This document shows positions 46,033 through 56,566 of a stretch of DNA of 64,000 nucleotides, one piece after another. The stretch's first letter is position 1; each line of letters opens with the position of its first letter. The position numbers and the translations under genes are program-made. The stretch comes from Symbiodinium natans (taxonomy: Eukaryota; Sar; Dinophyceae; Suessiales; Symbiodiniaceae), in contig CAJNDS010002206.1 in assembly GCA_905221605.1 (NCBI GenBank), forward strand, positions 139,501 to 203,500, in the 5' to 3' direction. A model generated the notes under the pieces. That model was not told where the DNA came from. It did not search any database and saw only the letters and a list, made by a program, of their open reading frames with translations.

Positions 46033-47116
46033 CTGCATCGCATTCGGAACTCGGTGCTCCAATCTGGCAGATTCTTGTACTAAAACCAGATGCCGAAATG
46101 AGAAGGAGCGCCGCTCGGTTCACTTTCCACACCTTCTCGTAAGATTCGAAGTAGGATGCCACGAAATCCTGCCAAGCGCTCAGTATGTCTGCCCACACGA
46201 TGGGCGGTGCACCCTTATCCCTAACAGGCCTAACACATCCGACAAGCCCCTTGTAAAGTGCTCAGGCCTTTTTTTGAGCTGACTGAATTGGAACGTCCGA
46301 AGGTCGCGCAACGGGTGGGGCTATACAGGAGCCACTGGCATCTTGAGGAGAGCACCTCGACACTCGTGGACACATCCCCAATCCCATCTCCGCATCCCTT
46401 CTGACGGCTGTACTTCTCTCCACACTTCAAAGTTGAGCCTCTTAGGCTCAAGGTGGAGTTGGACAACATTTTTCGGCTCTTGCCGTTTCAATGAACTCCC
46501 TTTCAGGGCCGACAGCTTTTCAAAAGAGGTTCACTGACCGTCAAGCCCAGGAAACAGAGGCGGCCCGCAGGATGTCCACCAAGATACCCGGAGACTCTCT
46601 AACACCTGCTGTTTTTGGGGCATGTTATTTGGATCTGGGTGCCCTTTCTCTGGGAATCATGATTAGGCTGCCGATCAAAGATTCCTTGTGCGTTTTTTTG
46701 GTAAGGCTTGCGTTCCATGATGTTGCCTTTGACTCGCATGCAGTGCACGATCTCTGCAACAACAAGTTGGCGGTCTCGGATGGCTGTGGACAAGGAACTT
46801 TACCCTGTTGGGCACATCGTTCCTACCGAACCAGTTTAAGTAACGCTAAAGGATGTGGTGGACTCCTGCAGCCCTCACTTCAGCCAAAGCCCGCGGCGAA
46901 ACCCTGCAGCTCCCCACTTCTTTCAGCATGTTTGCTGCAGCTGAAATTTGGTATGATGCCACGGGTTTTCAGAGGGCCTTGCCGCGGGCCAATGAAATCT
47001 CTGAACTTGAAACCAGGCCTACCATCTGGCCAGGAATGAAAGCTGAACTCAGACATTAACACCGGCCAATCCCTTGATTGACTTGCTCTTGCAGCTGCAG
47101 CTACGTGTGTGGAGCC

Positions 47117-47395
47117 TTGCGCGGGGGGCGGCGGGGAGGGCGGGGGGGTACGCGGGAGGGGGGTAGTCGGGGACGTGAGTGAGGGGGAGGACGTGGTGGG
47201 GGGGATGGGGGGGGATGTGGGGGGGAATGTGGGGGGAATATGGGGGGGAATGTGGGGGGGAATGTGGGGGGGAATGTGGGGGGGAGTGTGGGGGGGGGAG
47301 TGTGGGTGGGGAATGTGGGGGGGGGACGTGGGGACCTGGGGGGGACATGGGGGGACGTGGGGAGGATGTCGGGGGAAAGGGGGGCAGGGGGGCGG
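47117..47395. repeat. G-rich block with GGGGGGAATGTG repeats
   Basis: About 280 bp with dozens of G runs of 4-8. The middle part (47220-47300) repeats GAATGTGGGGGG about every 14 bp. Strong quadruplex potential on the + strand. Confidence 0.95.
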
Positions 47396-48879
47396 TATTG
47401 AATCTTCAGCACTTCATGCATGTCTCTGGTGCAGGCGTGCAAATGCTCGGGCTTTTATGATGGTGTTCTCAAAACAGGAAGTACTAAAGGGAGCTGCCTG
47501 TGCTTCTTGTGCTGCCGGTGCATATGGACTTCGCAGCTAGGGTGTGGTCGTGCGTCTCAGCGTGCGGTTATCTTTCTGCCCACTTAGCACTGCAAGGGTT
47601 CCTTGCAGTGGGACAGCTGTAAGTACATTTCATCTCACCACATGTGTGGTACGCAAATTCCAGGTTCTAGACGGTACAGGTAGATTCCTTGCCAGAGTAC
47701 CAGCCTGTGGAGCGCACTGCTCGGAACTGGGAGCTCTTTTGACCACTGCCGCAACTCTTCAACACCAGGGAATGCTAGGAGTGGCAACCTGCACCACAGC
47801 GGTTGCATGCGCTTGCTTAAGAACCTGCTGGGTTGCTGCGATACAACCTGATGATCTCCTGATACGGTGACGTGCAGGGCTTCTTCGTGATGCAATGAGA
47901 GACACAGGTCTGTCGATTCCCATGAACTGGTGCAAGAGAGCGAGCCCGCCTCAGAGCCTACGAGGCTTCGACAGGATCTTGGACACCAGTGCGGGCAAAT
48001 CTCGGGGATGATACTCCTGGGCCAGCAACAGCTTGAAACGCAGCAGGATGTAAACTCATCTACACTTCTGGATAAGAGCACCATTCAACTCTCAGGGAGT
48101 TTGACGCTGCAGTCCCAAGCTTTGGTCTTCTGGCTAGACGGACACGCGCGGACTTCAACCCGACTAAGCCCTGAAGCCTCCAAGAATCTGAACGCCCAAG
48201 GCGCTGGGGGGCGCTGATGCCCAAGACTTTGGTCGCAGGCGAGCACGGCGCGGACCCAGCGTTCCTGGGGAAAAAGAAATCTCAAGAGGTCCCAGCATCT
48301 ACGTACCACGAATGTAAACAGCAAACAATAAGCAGGTAAGAAGCAAAAGAATGGTAGGACAAAAGAATACTGTTGTCATCACATGTGGTTGCTACAATTA
48401 AGAGCTATGTTATGCTACTTCTTCATGATTATGCTATGCTGTGGTGCCATGCGCGCGCTACTTTCGAGGCTGTGTCGCCATTGCACCAGCACTGGAGTGA
48501 CTGGCTCTCTAAAGCAAATCCTGGTGACTCTAATCGTTGCTACACGCAGAATAATTGAGCTAAGTTGTAATCATCATCATGACTACCCTGATTGTAGCTC
48601 GCGAAACATGATGTGTCGGACCTTCATGCGGCTTGGCTTCTTCAGGTTGACTGTGCCAGGAATTCAAACAAAAGAGTTGAGGGGTCGACATGAAGCTAGC
48701 GCAGTGTGTAGCGACTGTTGGGACTCAAAAGCACTCTCGATGTCACGCCCACCCCGGAACAGGATCCCACATTTAGTAACTATCAGTAAGCAACTTCGTA
48801 GCTGTACCTTCGATGTGTTGAAGCAACAGGTCTTGAAGGCAGCGCATGGAGGGTTGTGGAGCCTTCCCTCTTGCATCTC

Positions 48880-48952
48880 AACCCCAAACCCTAAACCCGA
48901 AACCCTAAACCCCAAACCCCAAACCCTAACCCCGAAACCCTAAACCCTAGTT
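48880..48952. repeat. Interstitial telomere-like block, degenerate
   Basis: CCCTAAA mixed with CCCCAAA and CCCGAAA units, about ten copies. Confidence 0.92.
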
Positions 48953-49082
48953 GAAGGCCAGAGCCATGCGCATTCGGGCTCCACATCAGAAAACACAATG
49001 GCTTGCGTGGGCATCGTGGGCCCGAAGCCTAAACATAAGACATGACAACATCTGGTCGACATCATACTCTAAAAGATGTGTA

Positions 49083-49131
49083 TACACACACACATACATA
49101 TATATATATATATGTATATATACATAATATG
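49083..49131. repeat. TA/CA-rich palindromic microsatellite
   Basis: ACACACACATACATA runs into TATATATATATGTATATATA. Confidence 0.9.
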
Positions 49132-49162
49132 ACACAAAAACACTTGCTGCAGCCACGGCGGC

Positions 49163-49224
49163 CGGCATTCCCCGCACGCCATCCCGGGCACCGAGCAGCG
49201 ATCCGATAACACAGGCGGTGGTGC
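49163..49224 (-). CDS. ADP-ribosylglycohydrolase exon: C-terminal helix after GGD
   Basis: AG|G acceptor; reads (G)TTACVIGSLLGARDGVRGMP, donor CCG|GC. The split first codon is Gly (GGC) where the enzyme family usually has Asp. Confidence 0.85.
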
Positions 49225-52200
49225 CTCACAGAGTTTTGCTAGGATTCAATATGGGATCTGAGGTTTCAAGGTTCGAAGGCTCATACCGTGCATCGCCAGC
49301 GTGAAGGTCGCGTTACAAGGTGATCTGATGGTTTATGTCGACTCCAGGGTCGTGGCCGGAGTCTCCACCGGCGGCAAGGGTGGCCCGCATGGCGTCCTAC
49401 GCACATGGCCCATGGACAAAATTGAACAAGTGCCGTGCGGGATTGATTGTTGTCGATGTCTGACCAATCTTTCATCGAGCTCGCCTAGTGCTCCGAGCTT
49501 AAGTTTCTGGTGGCAGTTGATGCCGCGGACGGTACACGATGAACGAGCTGGACAGGTGCCGCGCTGTATTCTTTTTGTGAAGTCGATGCAGCAAACCTGT
49601 GCTGCGGATGTCCTCGAAGGAGGTTCCATTGTGGAGGTGCCTTACGGCGTGGCAAAACCTTGGGCACAGCGCATGGCAACCATCAATCTTGGGACTTGCA
49701 GGCAAAACAGGCCAGTGCAACGCACACAACGTCAAAACGTCCCACCAAGATCTTCTCATCCTCTACAAGGCCCTGGCGGGATCTCGGCAGAGCCCACCTC
49801 CTTGGAAAGCAGCGACGTCGCCTCAGGGGATTAAAAAAAGCTTTAAGCCGAAAGAGCCTTCAGGAAAGAACCTAATATACAGACTTTATGTGCGAGCTTC
49901 TGCGAGTTTTAAGGGTTCAGCGCTCTAAAAGCCTTGACACTCCAAGCCAGCGCTAAGCCCGCCACAGACATGTCTGAGAAGGGCAGGGGCCTTGGGCGCA
50001 TGGCGCAGGTCCCATCAAGGGCACGGGAATCGATTCACTCTCCAATGCTACTTTCATGTTTGAATGTTTTCAAAAAGGTTCATGGTCGGATACATTCCCA
50101 GGACACCCAACAATTGTTTTGAGGCAGGCAAAATAGCAAACAATTGTTTGACAATTGTTTAGTAATTTCCAACAATGGCAAACAATTGTTTAACAATTTA
50201 AACAATTGTTTGGCAATTTCCGAAAATGGCAAACAATTGTTTAACAATTGTTTAGTAATTTTCAAAAATGACAAACAATTGTTAACACTTGTTCTATTGC
50301 CAAACAATTGTTGAGCAATTGTTTAGATTAACAAACTATTGCCAAACAAGTGTTGAGCAATTGTTTATATTAGCAAACTATTGCCAAGCAATTGTTTATA
50401 TTAACAAACTATTGCCAAACAATTGTTGAACAAATGTTTATATTAACAAACTATTGCCAAACAATTGTCAAACAATTATCGAAAAATATTGCAACACAGA
50501 AACTATTGCCAAACTATTTCAATGTATTGCCAAAAACTATTGTCACATTTTTCTATGCGTGTACCCAGAACCTCTTCTGAAAACATACAACTTTCATGTG
50601 GTTTCCTCATGTGTACCCATTTTTGCGAGCCCAGCGGCTCGCTGCCTAGAGCTTTGCGGACCCAGCGGAGAACCTGGGCAAGCTGAGGTCAGGGGCGAAT
50701 GCGGGATCTCCTTGGGTGATGCAACCCCTGCGGCCCTTACGCCCTACCCCATCCTGCGCTTGTACCATCCCTGCCTCTTCGCAGGCAACGAGCTCTTCGC
50801 CTGAAGCGGCTTCAGGTAGTGCCCTTGTAGCACATCCCTAAGATCTTGACTCCATTGATTTTCAACAGGGATGCCGGGATGCCTGTTTCGTGGATAAGGC
50901 CGGGTTGAGGAAGATCTCAAAAGCACCGTGAGCACCTAGGGGCCCCTGCCTGGTGGGGACCAAGCCTCCACATCCTGGCCCTTGGCCAGGTGAGTGAAGC
51001 CTCTGCAAGCAGCGTCTCTCTAGGAAGCGGCCGAGAAGCCTCCCTTAATTGAAATGGCAGGTGGACCTTGGCCACGCGGCCCATCGCCAGGCTTGGGAAT
51101 CCCCGTGCGAATGCGCTCTTGTTGCCTCCAAGCTTGGTGGTTCCGGAAAACTCTGCGCTTAACGGCTCAAGAGCACAAAAATCTCTCTCTGTCGCGCCAA
51201 ATTTATCAGGCCTCTTCAACCACCGCTCCAGTTCTGCCACGGCCGCGCTCCCGCTAGTTCCACCAATCAGCAGCGCGATGACGAAAGCGAACGCAGAGTT
51301 GGCATGCGCGATGACACCTAACTAAATGTCGCAGGAGCTTCAACATGTTTGTCGAAAGTACCGAGTACCTCCTCGCCATTCCTCTCCTGAACCTGCAATA
51401 ACATCTGCAAACCGAAGAAACTTCTGAAGCTCACGACAGCCCTGAAGGAGCCAAGCTAGCAATATTGGAGCAGCTTGTCACCCAGATCTCCAGCTCGGGC
51501 ACCGTCGCTAGGCCACCAACCCTTGCCGAAGCCTACCGGAGCCCCAGTACTGGGCTGGCCTCACCCCAACAGCTGAAAGCTCCAACGACAAAGGACTTAA
51601 AGCGTGAAGCCGCGGAACGGCTCGGGTGGGATAGGCGCGCATCGTCATTGGCAAGCTCCGCAGCCTGACATGAGTTTTCATGTCAGGTGATTAAGCATCA
51701 TGAGGTCAGAACTGCAAGACGCTCCAGCCCCCATCCTATCCGCACGGGCCTTCTCCGGTGACTTCAGCGCTGCGCCCATCACGGCCACAGCGGCACACCT
51801 GGGAACAGAGCAAAGGCCTTGGAAGGGTCACCCGAAGATTCTTCCGAAGCCATCCTAAGCCATCCGAAGTCGAAAGCAACCTTAAGCCTTCCTGCAAGCA
51901 TCCGCAAGCCCTGAGCCGAGCCTGACCAGCGTTCCACTGCTGAGGGACTTCTGATTCACCTATGAGAGGCTCACAGCAGGTCTCAGGTTTCCGGAATCTT
52001 AGGGTTCTCGGATTTGGAGTTGAAGGCTTGAGCGGAGGGTGCTCAAGAGCAATCAAACGCCTCCTGCTATGAGATGGGGAGTCAAGGCCTGATGCTGGAC
52101 GGGCCTCTCCTGTGCGCGGCCCAATTTTGAGCACCCATTTTGGGCCCGAACCAAAGGAAGCAAGAGAGGCTTCGGGGGCCTCCTGAGACCTTGTAGCCAA

Positions 52201-53585
52201 GGGCCCTTGTGATGTCTAAAAGGTATTTCCGGGGCAGCGAACTCCAAAACAAAAGCAAAATAGGGCCCCAGGGAGAATTGCAAAACAAGCTTTGAAGGGA
52301 CCAACCGGTGCAAATACTATACCAGTGGTCATGCGAGGCGGGCTAGCGTCTTGGCTCTATTCGCGTACATCAAGGTCGGCGACCCAGCCACAACACTTAG
52401 AGCTTCGAGTAACTTTAGGCGGCTTCCAGCCTCCCGAGCGCGCTCCGCCATGGCATCGGGCGGCATCGGACGGTGGAAGACCTCTCGTGCGGAGCCGTGG
52501 AGCCCAAGGCTTCCCAGCAACTGCCATGATGCTTCGTTTGTCACTTTTTGTGTTCCTATGCCGTAAAACTCTCTCAAGCCTGCAGGCAGGCGCGGTCGGC
52601 CCGGAAGGGGTGTGTCTTGCCCCAGCGGCCGTAACGAACGGCCACATCCTCTCTTGTTGGCGCACGAAAGCACATGTACTGGCTCCCGCTGCCAACAACC
52701 CGAAGCTTAGCAGTCTTTGTCAGACTTCTCCGCGCTCTACATATGAAGCAACCTCAAGCAGCCCTGTGGAAGTTCGAAGCAGCATTCACAACGCAACTTT
52801 CCAGGCGATCCTCAGTCGGAAACACGGAACCCTCCGCTTCAGCCAGTGCCTGCCAGTTTTCGAGTGGGGATTTGGGCTGAAGGGCAGAGGGGGCTTTGTA
52901 ACGATTGGGAATGTATTTGCTGCATGGATGGCAGGAGACAGAGTCTGGACCCAGCAAAATGGTCGAGCGCGGAGCTTATGTTACCAGTGGTGGAGTCGAG
53001 TTGTCAAAATCACTCTGTCACAGCAAGCCCGAGAACCGCGTTAATCACTGGCAGCGGGCCTCTGCCAAGCACAGCAACAACTCTGTGTGCCCAGTGACCT
53101 CCAAACGGGCAGCACTGACGCAAGCGGACCATATGTGCTTAGATGTCCCTCGACTGGCTTGCATCCTGCCCATCCATGACTTCGGCAACAGCAATGAAGG
53201 GAAAGATAGACACTGAGCAGACCATCGGAATGACGGCGTTGACTCCCTTCTGCATGACACCTGCCCGGGCGCAACTGTCCACAGACCGCCGCCGCACATC
53301 TCCAAAGCCTTGCGGATGTTGGGGAGTTCAATTCTGTGATGCATCATGGAGTGCTTCTACTCTTATCATCCGAAGCTCTTGGATGCCTAAAGTAAGAGCC
53401 TTGTCCACCTCGAAAGCATTCACCGCCAGCGGTTCCTGCAGCACTCGAGATGCAGGAGGCTCAAGGCCAAGAAGTGTGGTTTCTTCGCAACTCGCTGTCG
53501 GGCCGGCCTGGCCCCCCAGCGGTGCGCCAAGAGCATCGCCAGCAGCAGCTCCCAGGCATGCACCAAGCGCGGCGGCGGCGGTGCC
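49163..53585 (-). CDS. ADP-ribosylglycohydrolase (DraG/crystallin-J1 family) gene, partial
   Basis: Members of this family remove ADP-ribose from proteins or small molecules, using two metal ions held by an N-terminal TDD and a C-terminal GGDxD motif. Here exon A gives the signature ALGACLGAAAGDALGAPL, exon C gives RKALEMCGGGLWTVAPGQ, exon D continues VTGHTELLLCLAE, a middle exon gives AHANSAFAFVIALLIGG and the last two give ATLAAGGDS(G) and TTACVIGSLLGARDG. Exon phases match where exons adjoin (A-B-C-D and the last two). TDD reads TGH and GGDxD reads GGDSG, so the two metal sites are probably not intact: a crystallin-J1-like or inactive member. Exons between D and 51.3 kb and between 51.2 and 49.4 kb were not all found, nor was the start. 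Confidence 0.85.
49357..49396 (-). CDS. ADP-ribosylglycohydrolase exon: GGD motif
   Basis: TAG|G acceptor; reads DAMRATLAAGGDS plus G, donor CCG|GC. GGD is the second metal-site motif. Confidence 0.85.
50105..50545. repeat. AT-rich island packed with CAATTG palindromes
   Basis: About 440 bp of variations on AAACAATTGTTT and AACTATTGCCAAACAATT. CAATTG occurs roughly twenty times. The base composition is quite unlike the GC-rich surroundings, and many pairs can fold on each other. Confidence 0.93.
51198..51317 (-). CDS. ADP-ribosylglycohydrolase exon: central helices
   Basis: TTAG|G acceptor; reads VIAHANSAFAFVIALLIGGT then SGSAAVAELERWLKRPDKF. It fits the 'HAN....vlAi..L' helix pair of the family. 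The frame stays open to 50917, so the donor (TTTG|GC) is a guess. Confidence 0.65.
52829..52880 (-). CDS. Possible middle exon of the ADP-ribosylglycohydrolase
   Basis: The minus frame gives SPLENWQALAEAEG, reminiscent of the 'S.PFD.G.T...AL' helix of the family, but two residues short. Weak. Confidence 0.25.
53060..53098 (-). CDS. ADP-ribosylglycohydrolase exon D: altered TDD motif
   Basis: GGAG|G and GAG|GC enclose VTGHTELLLCLAE, phase 0. Family members read VTDDxEL here; both metal-binding Asp are replaced (Gly-His). Confidence 0.85.
53261..53333 (-). CDS. ADP-ribosylglycohydrolase exon C: GGG...APGQ
   Basis: CACAG|A and CAG|GT enclose (E)IELPNIRKALEMCGGGL then WTVAPGQ. Confidence 0.88.
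53377..53408 (-). CDS. ADP-ribosylglycohydrolase exon B
   Basis: A 32-nt exon, CGAG|G and GA|GC, VDKALTLGIQ(E). It links exons A and C in phase. Confidence 0.7.
53508..53585 (-). CDS. ADP-ribosylglycohydrolase exon A: GDALGAPL signature
   Basis: CCGAG|G and CAG|GC enclose GTAAAALGACLGAAAGDALG then APLGGQ. The 'GxxLGxaxGDALGAPL' helix is the hallmark of the family. Confidence 0.9.
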
Positions 53586-53875
53586 CTCGGCTGGGAGCCT
53601 TGGATGTACAGGAAGCCGACTGGACCCTTCTACTATCGCATGTCATGAGCTTGGCAGGAGGCTCGCTCAGAATGGAGTGCCCACGACCAGCCCACCACAC
53701 CATGGCCCACACCTCAGATCATGAAGCTTGGCAGTTGTTATGGTGCCCGCCATGACTTGGTCAGTTTCCATGCGGCAGCAATCTTACCAAACACAGAGAA
53801 TGCACTATGATGCCCTAATATATTGACCGCGAATGGGGGATACAGCCAGACTTTCATGTACGTCATCTTTCATGC

Positions 53876-53966
53876 CCTGTAGCACAGTTTGCCGACAGTA
53901 TCTGAGCTCTTGCCAAGGCACTCGTTCGAGAACGTCCACGTTGGGCCGACCAAGCTGCAGCACTTC
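53876..53966 (-). CDS. Coding-like exon between PUB and ADP-ribosylglycohydrolase, unrecognised
   Basis: CAG|G and AGG|GC enclose EVLQLGRPNVDVLERVPWQE then LRYCRQTVLQ. It may link the PUB exons to the ADP-ribosylglycohydrolase exons. Confidence 0.45.
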
Positions 53967-54074
53967 CTGACAGCAGGCTCAGGTAGTTGCAAGATGTTGC
54001 AATTTCAGGGTTTCCATATCCAAGCTGAGGCGGACGAGAACGGTGGCGTGCCTCCCCAGCCGGGGTGGAGCTGC

Positions 54075-54117
54075 GCTCGAAGCCAGCTAAACGCAGCAGC
54101 TCGAGAGCAGGCATGAC
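54075..54117 (-). CDS. Possible second PUB-domain exon
   Basis: GGAAG|G and GAGC|GC enclose VMPALELLRLAGFE and one base. 'LELL..AGFE' is the closing helix of a PUB domain. The exons for its first half were not found. Confidence 0.5.
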
Positions 54118-55204
54118 CTTCCCACTGCACTTTAGTCTTGAGAGACCTCGTAGGAGTGAAGAAACACAGCACATGCCCAGGAAGATTCCGCACAAGGCAT
54201 GGATTCCCTAGATCCAATGATGGCCCTTCGAAGTCCCTTCCACGTGGTATCCAGATTTCGAACCTTACGCTGGTGCTGTGCCATACGGTTTTGCATCTTT
54301 TCCTGCGTATTTGTATTGTATTTGTCTTGGCTTTGCTTTGCTAAATTGGTGCCCGTGGGTTTTCAGAGTCCGTCAATGTCCGGGCAGAGTAAGCAAGGAA
54401 TATACGTTATGCTCCTGTGGCTCATTTTAATTTAGTTCTAGCCGAGCAGAAAATGCATGCGCAGCAACGTTTCTTGTACAGCTATTGACGTGGCAACCGA
54501 CCATCCTCCCAGAGCTCAATGCGATTTTTGAGTGAGAATCACCCAGACGGCCTTCTGGCCAGAGGCTTTGTTCAGGTTGATGCACCTGTATGACATGCTC
54601 ATTCATCCAAACCTTCAGAACTGCACCCGGGGCCAACAAAGTCTTGTGAAAGAGCTCGCCTGTACTTGTCGCTGTTTGGATACCGCCGGACGTTGTCCAG
54701 TATCCGTTCCTCAGCAATTTAGCTACAACCTGTTTCAACGCTGGCGTCCATTATTCAGCACACACAAGCTGAAACATCGAAGAGCATGTTGCCACAGCAC
54801 AGGAATTCTGTGTGCTGTGAAGGCTGTTCTGGTCTGGCAGTGCAAGAAGCACTGAAAAGCATGACGATAAAACCAGATAAATCCAGTTCCACGCCCACGC
54901 GTAAACAACACTCGAATCTTCAAGACCCGGCGCGGACCCAAAACACTGAAAGACTCAAGGCCCAGGCCAAAAGTTTGAGAACTTCTTCACCGCCTGAGGG
55001 GCCACAGAAAGAGCACTTGAGATTCTGAGGAAAGGAGCCGCTGGGGACTCTTTCTGTTTTAGGGCTTCGGGAGGTTCAGGGTCTGGACTTTTGGACGTAA
55101 GGTCTGGAATAGGAGGCCTAGGCCAACGTGCGCATACGAGCGAAGAGCGGCCTTCGCTTTGTGCCACGCTTGCCAGCACATCATAGGCCTCTGAAGCAAA
55201 TGCA

Positions 55205-55257
55205 GCTTTCACAGCTTTCACAGCTTTCACAACTTTCACAGCTTTCACAGCTTGCAC
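55205..55257. repeat. 9-bp repeat AGCTTTCAC, six copies
   Basis: Near-perfect tandem copies; the minus strand reads Ala-Val-Lys repeats. Confidence 0.9.
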
Positions 55258-55806
55258 CAAAGCGGGCTGCAGGCATAATACGAATCTCGAAAGTCATGCG
55301 AAGTCCAGCGTGAAGTGCGAGCCTGAACTCCTCCAGTGCCACGCAGGGCTGCAGCATAGCCTGGCAGAAAGTGGCGAGTGCTTAGGGGGTTTTGCGCGGA
55401 GAAAGCCTTGCCAACTGCCAAATACTGTGTCGGGCAAGCGTTCTAGCTCAGCTGCGTGTGTGAATGCAGGCAAATGCTTCGGCATTGACTACTCGCAAAC
55501 ACTTGCTTCCAGCTGTCAGAATCATTGCCAACCACCGACAACCCGCTAGGATGTGTGTGTGTGTGTGTGTGCCCGGTGTGGTCGCGTGTGGGCAACCAAA
55601 AAGGCCCTCAACCCTGACCAGCCTTGACCACCCCCACAGTGCTGACGCACAGCAGCCAGCGCCATCGCAGCTGCGGGTGCCTCACCTCAACTGCTTCTCA
55701 GCTTCCAAGCACTTCGAGCAGCAGGTGCTAAAGTTGCTAGATACCCCAAGAACTGCCAAGACTGCCAGGCTTCTAAGGCTGCAAATATGGCAAATTGACA
55801 GGGTGC

Positions 55807-55862
55807 CTGGGGGCAGCTCGAGGAAGCCATCGGGCGACTGGCGGAAGCCAATGGAGTTGAGC
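55807..55862 (-). CDS. PUB exon 4
   Basis: ACAG|G and CCAG|GC enclose (L)LNSIGFRQSPDGFLELPP and one base; the closing helix and strand of PUB. Confidence 0.75.
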
Positions 55863-56566
55863 CTGTTTCTCCAAGAAGGGCAAACTCTCGTGTTCTTTGC
55901 AACCTTCATGATCCTTCATGAGCCTGGATGTTTTTCTCCTGCCAAGTCCCGGGCAGCTCGAAAGCTCCCCCATAGCACAGCAGCTCGTTCTTCAGCTTGT
56001 CGCTGTTCGGATTCCTCCCAGGCACTTCTGTCAGAGGATGCGGCCCTGGCCTTCGAAACCGCTACATGTGAGATCTGCTGAGCGAACTCTTATTTTTGGC
56101 CAAGGCGCAACCGCCGAAACTTGATCTCCTTCGGGTTGTCCTTGTAAGCGTACGCGCGAGGTCCCTTGTGCATCTGCATCGCAAGAGCAAAGTCCCACTT
56201 CCTTCATCCCCCCTCCCCCATTCCTCCCTCCCCATCCCCATCCCCCCCCCCCCACCCCGGTATATGGCAGGGAGAACCCTCCCGGCACGACTCTACACCT
56301 GCCGATTTCTCGGGAGTCAGCCCACCGGAGAAGTCAAATGCGCACCAAAAGAGATTCCATGGAGATCGTTTTCGGGGAGCCCAAACATGTCAAATCATCA
56401 GAGTGGCCATGCCGCATAGAATTGAAAAAGGCTTGGTCTGGCCCTGGCTCTCACAAACATCGCAGATCTATAGCCAGAGCTGCAAATTCAAAACTGGAGG
56501 CGTAATGTCGCGTGAAGTCCGAAGGGCGAGAAGGTTTCCCAGAATCCGAGCCAGCAATGCCAAGAC
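55807..56566 (-). CDS. PUB-domain protein gene, partial (four exons)
   Basis: PUB domains (in PNGase, UBXN6, HOIP) bind the tail of the AAA ATPase p97/VCP. Exons at 56528-56566 (VLALLARILGNLL), 56101-56140 (DNPKEIKFRRLRL), 55955-56014 (NPNSDKLKNELLCYGGAFE) and 55807-55862 (LNSIGFRQSPDGFLELPP) give the domain in order: helix 1, 'NP.E.KFR.LRL.N', a helix ending GGAFELL, then 'IGF....DGFL.LP'. Donors are GC; acceptors AG|G. The junction after LRL needs one extra base to stay in frame with standard AG. What surrounds the domain, and which protein it is, is unknown. Confidence 0.75.
55955..56014 (-). CDS. PUB exon 3
   Basis: GGAG|G and CT|GC enclose NPNSDKLKNELLCYGGAFE; it joins exon 4 in phase as AFELLNSIGF. 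Confidence 0.75.
56101..56140 (-). CDS. PUB exon 2
   Basis: CAAG|G and TTG|GC enclose DNPKEIKFRRLRL, the PUB core 'NP.E.K(F/Y)R.IRL'. Confidence 0.78.
56528..56566 (-). CDS. PUB exon 1
   Basis: CTGAG|G and CTC|GC enclose VLALLARILGNLL, phase 0 with exon 2 (ILGNLLDNPKE). Confidence 0.7.

Larger units (their letters stand above)
46033..49162. other. Interval between ADP-ribosylglycohydrolase 3' end and helicase 5' end
   Basis: One weak minus-strand island (DFVASYFESYEK, about 46127-46162) could be a further helicase exon. Otherwise it holds the G-rich block, a telomere-like block and TA runs. No promoter could be recognised; dinoflagellate promoters lack a known TATA box. Confidence 0.45.

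Noticed and set aside
53143-53724. Plus-strand frame of 193 codons
   Set aside because: It is the antisense of ADP-ribosylglycohydrolase exons A-C; GC-rich third positions keep it open.
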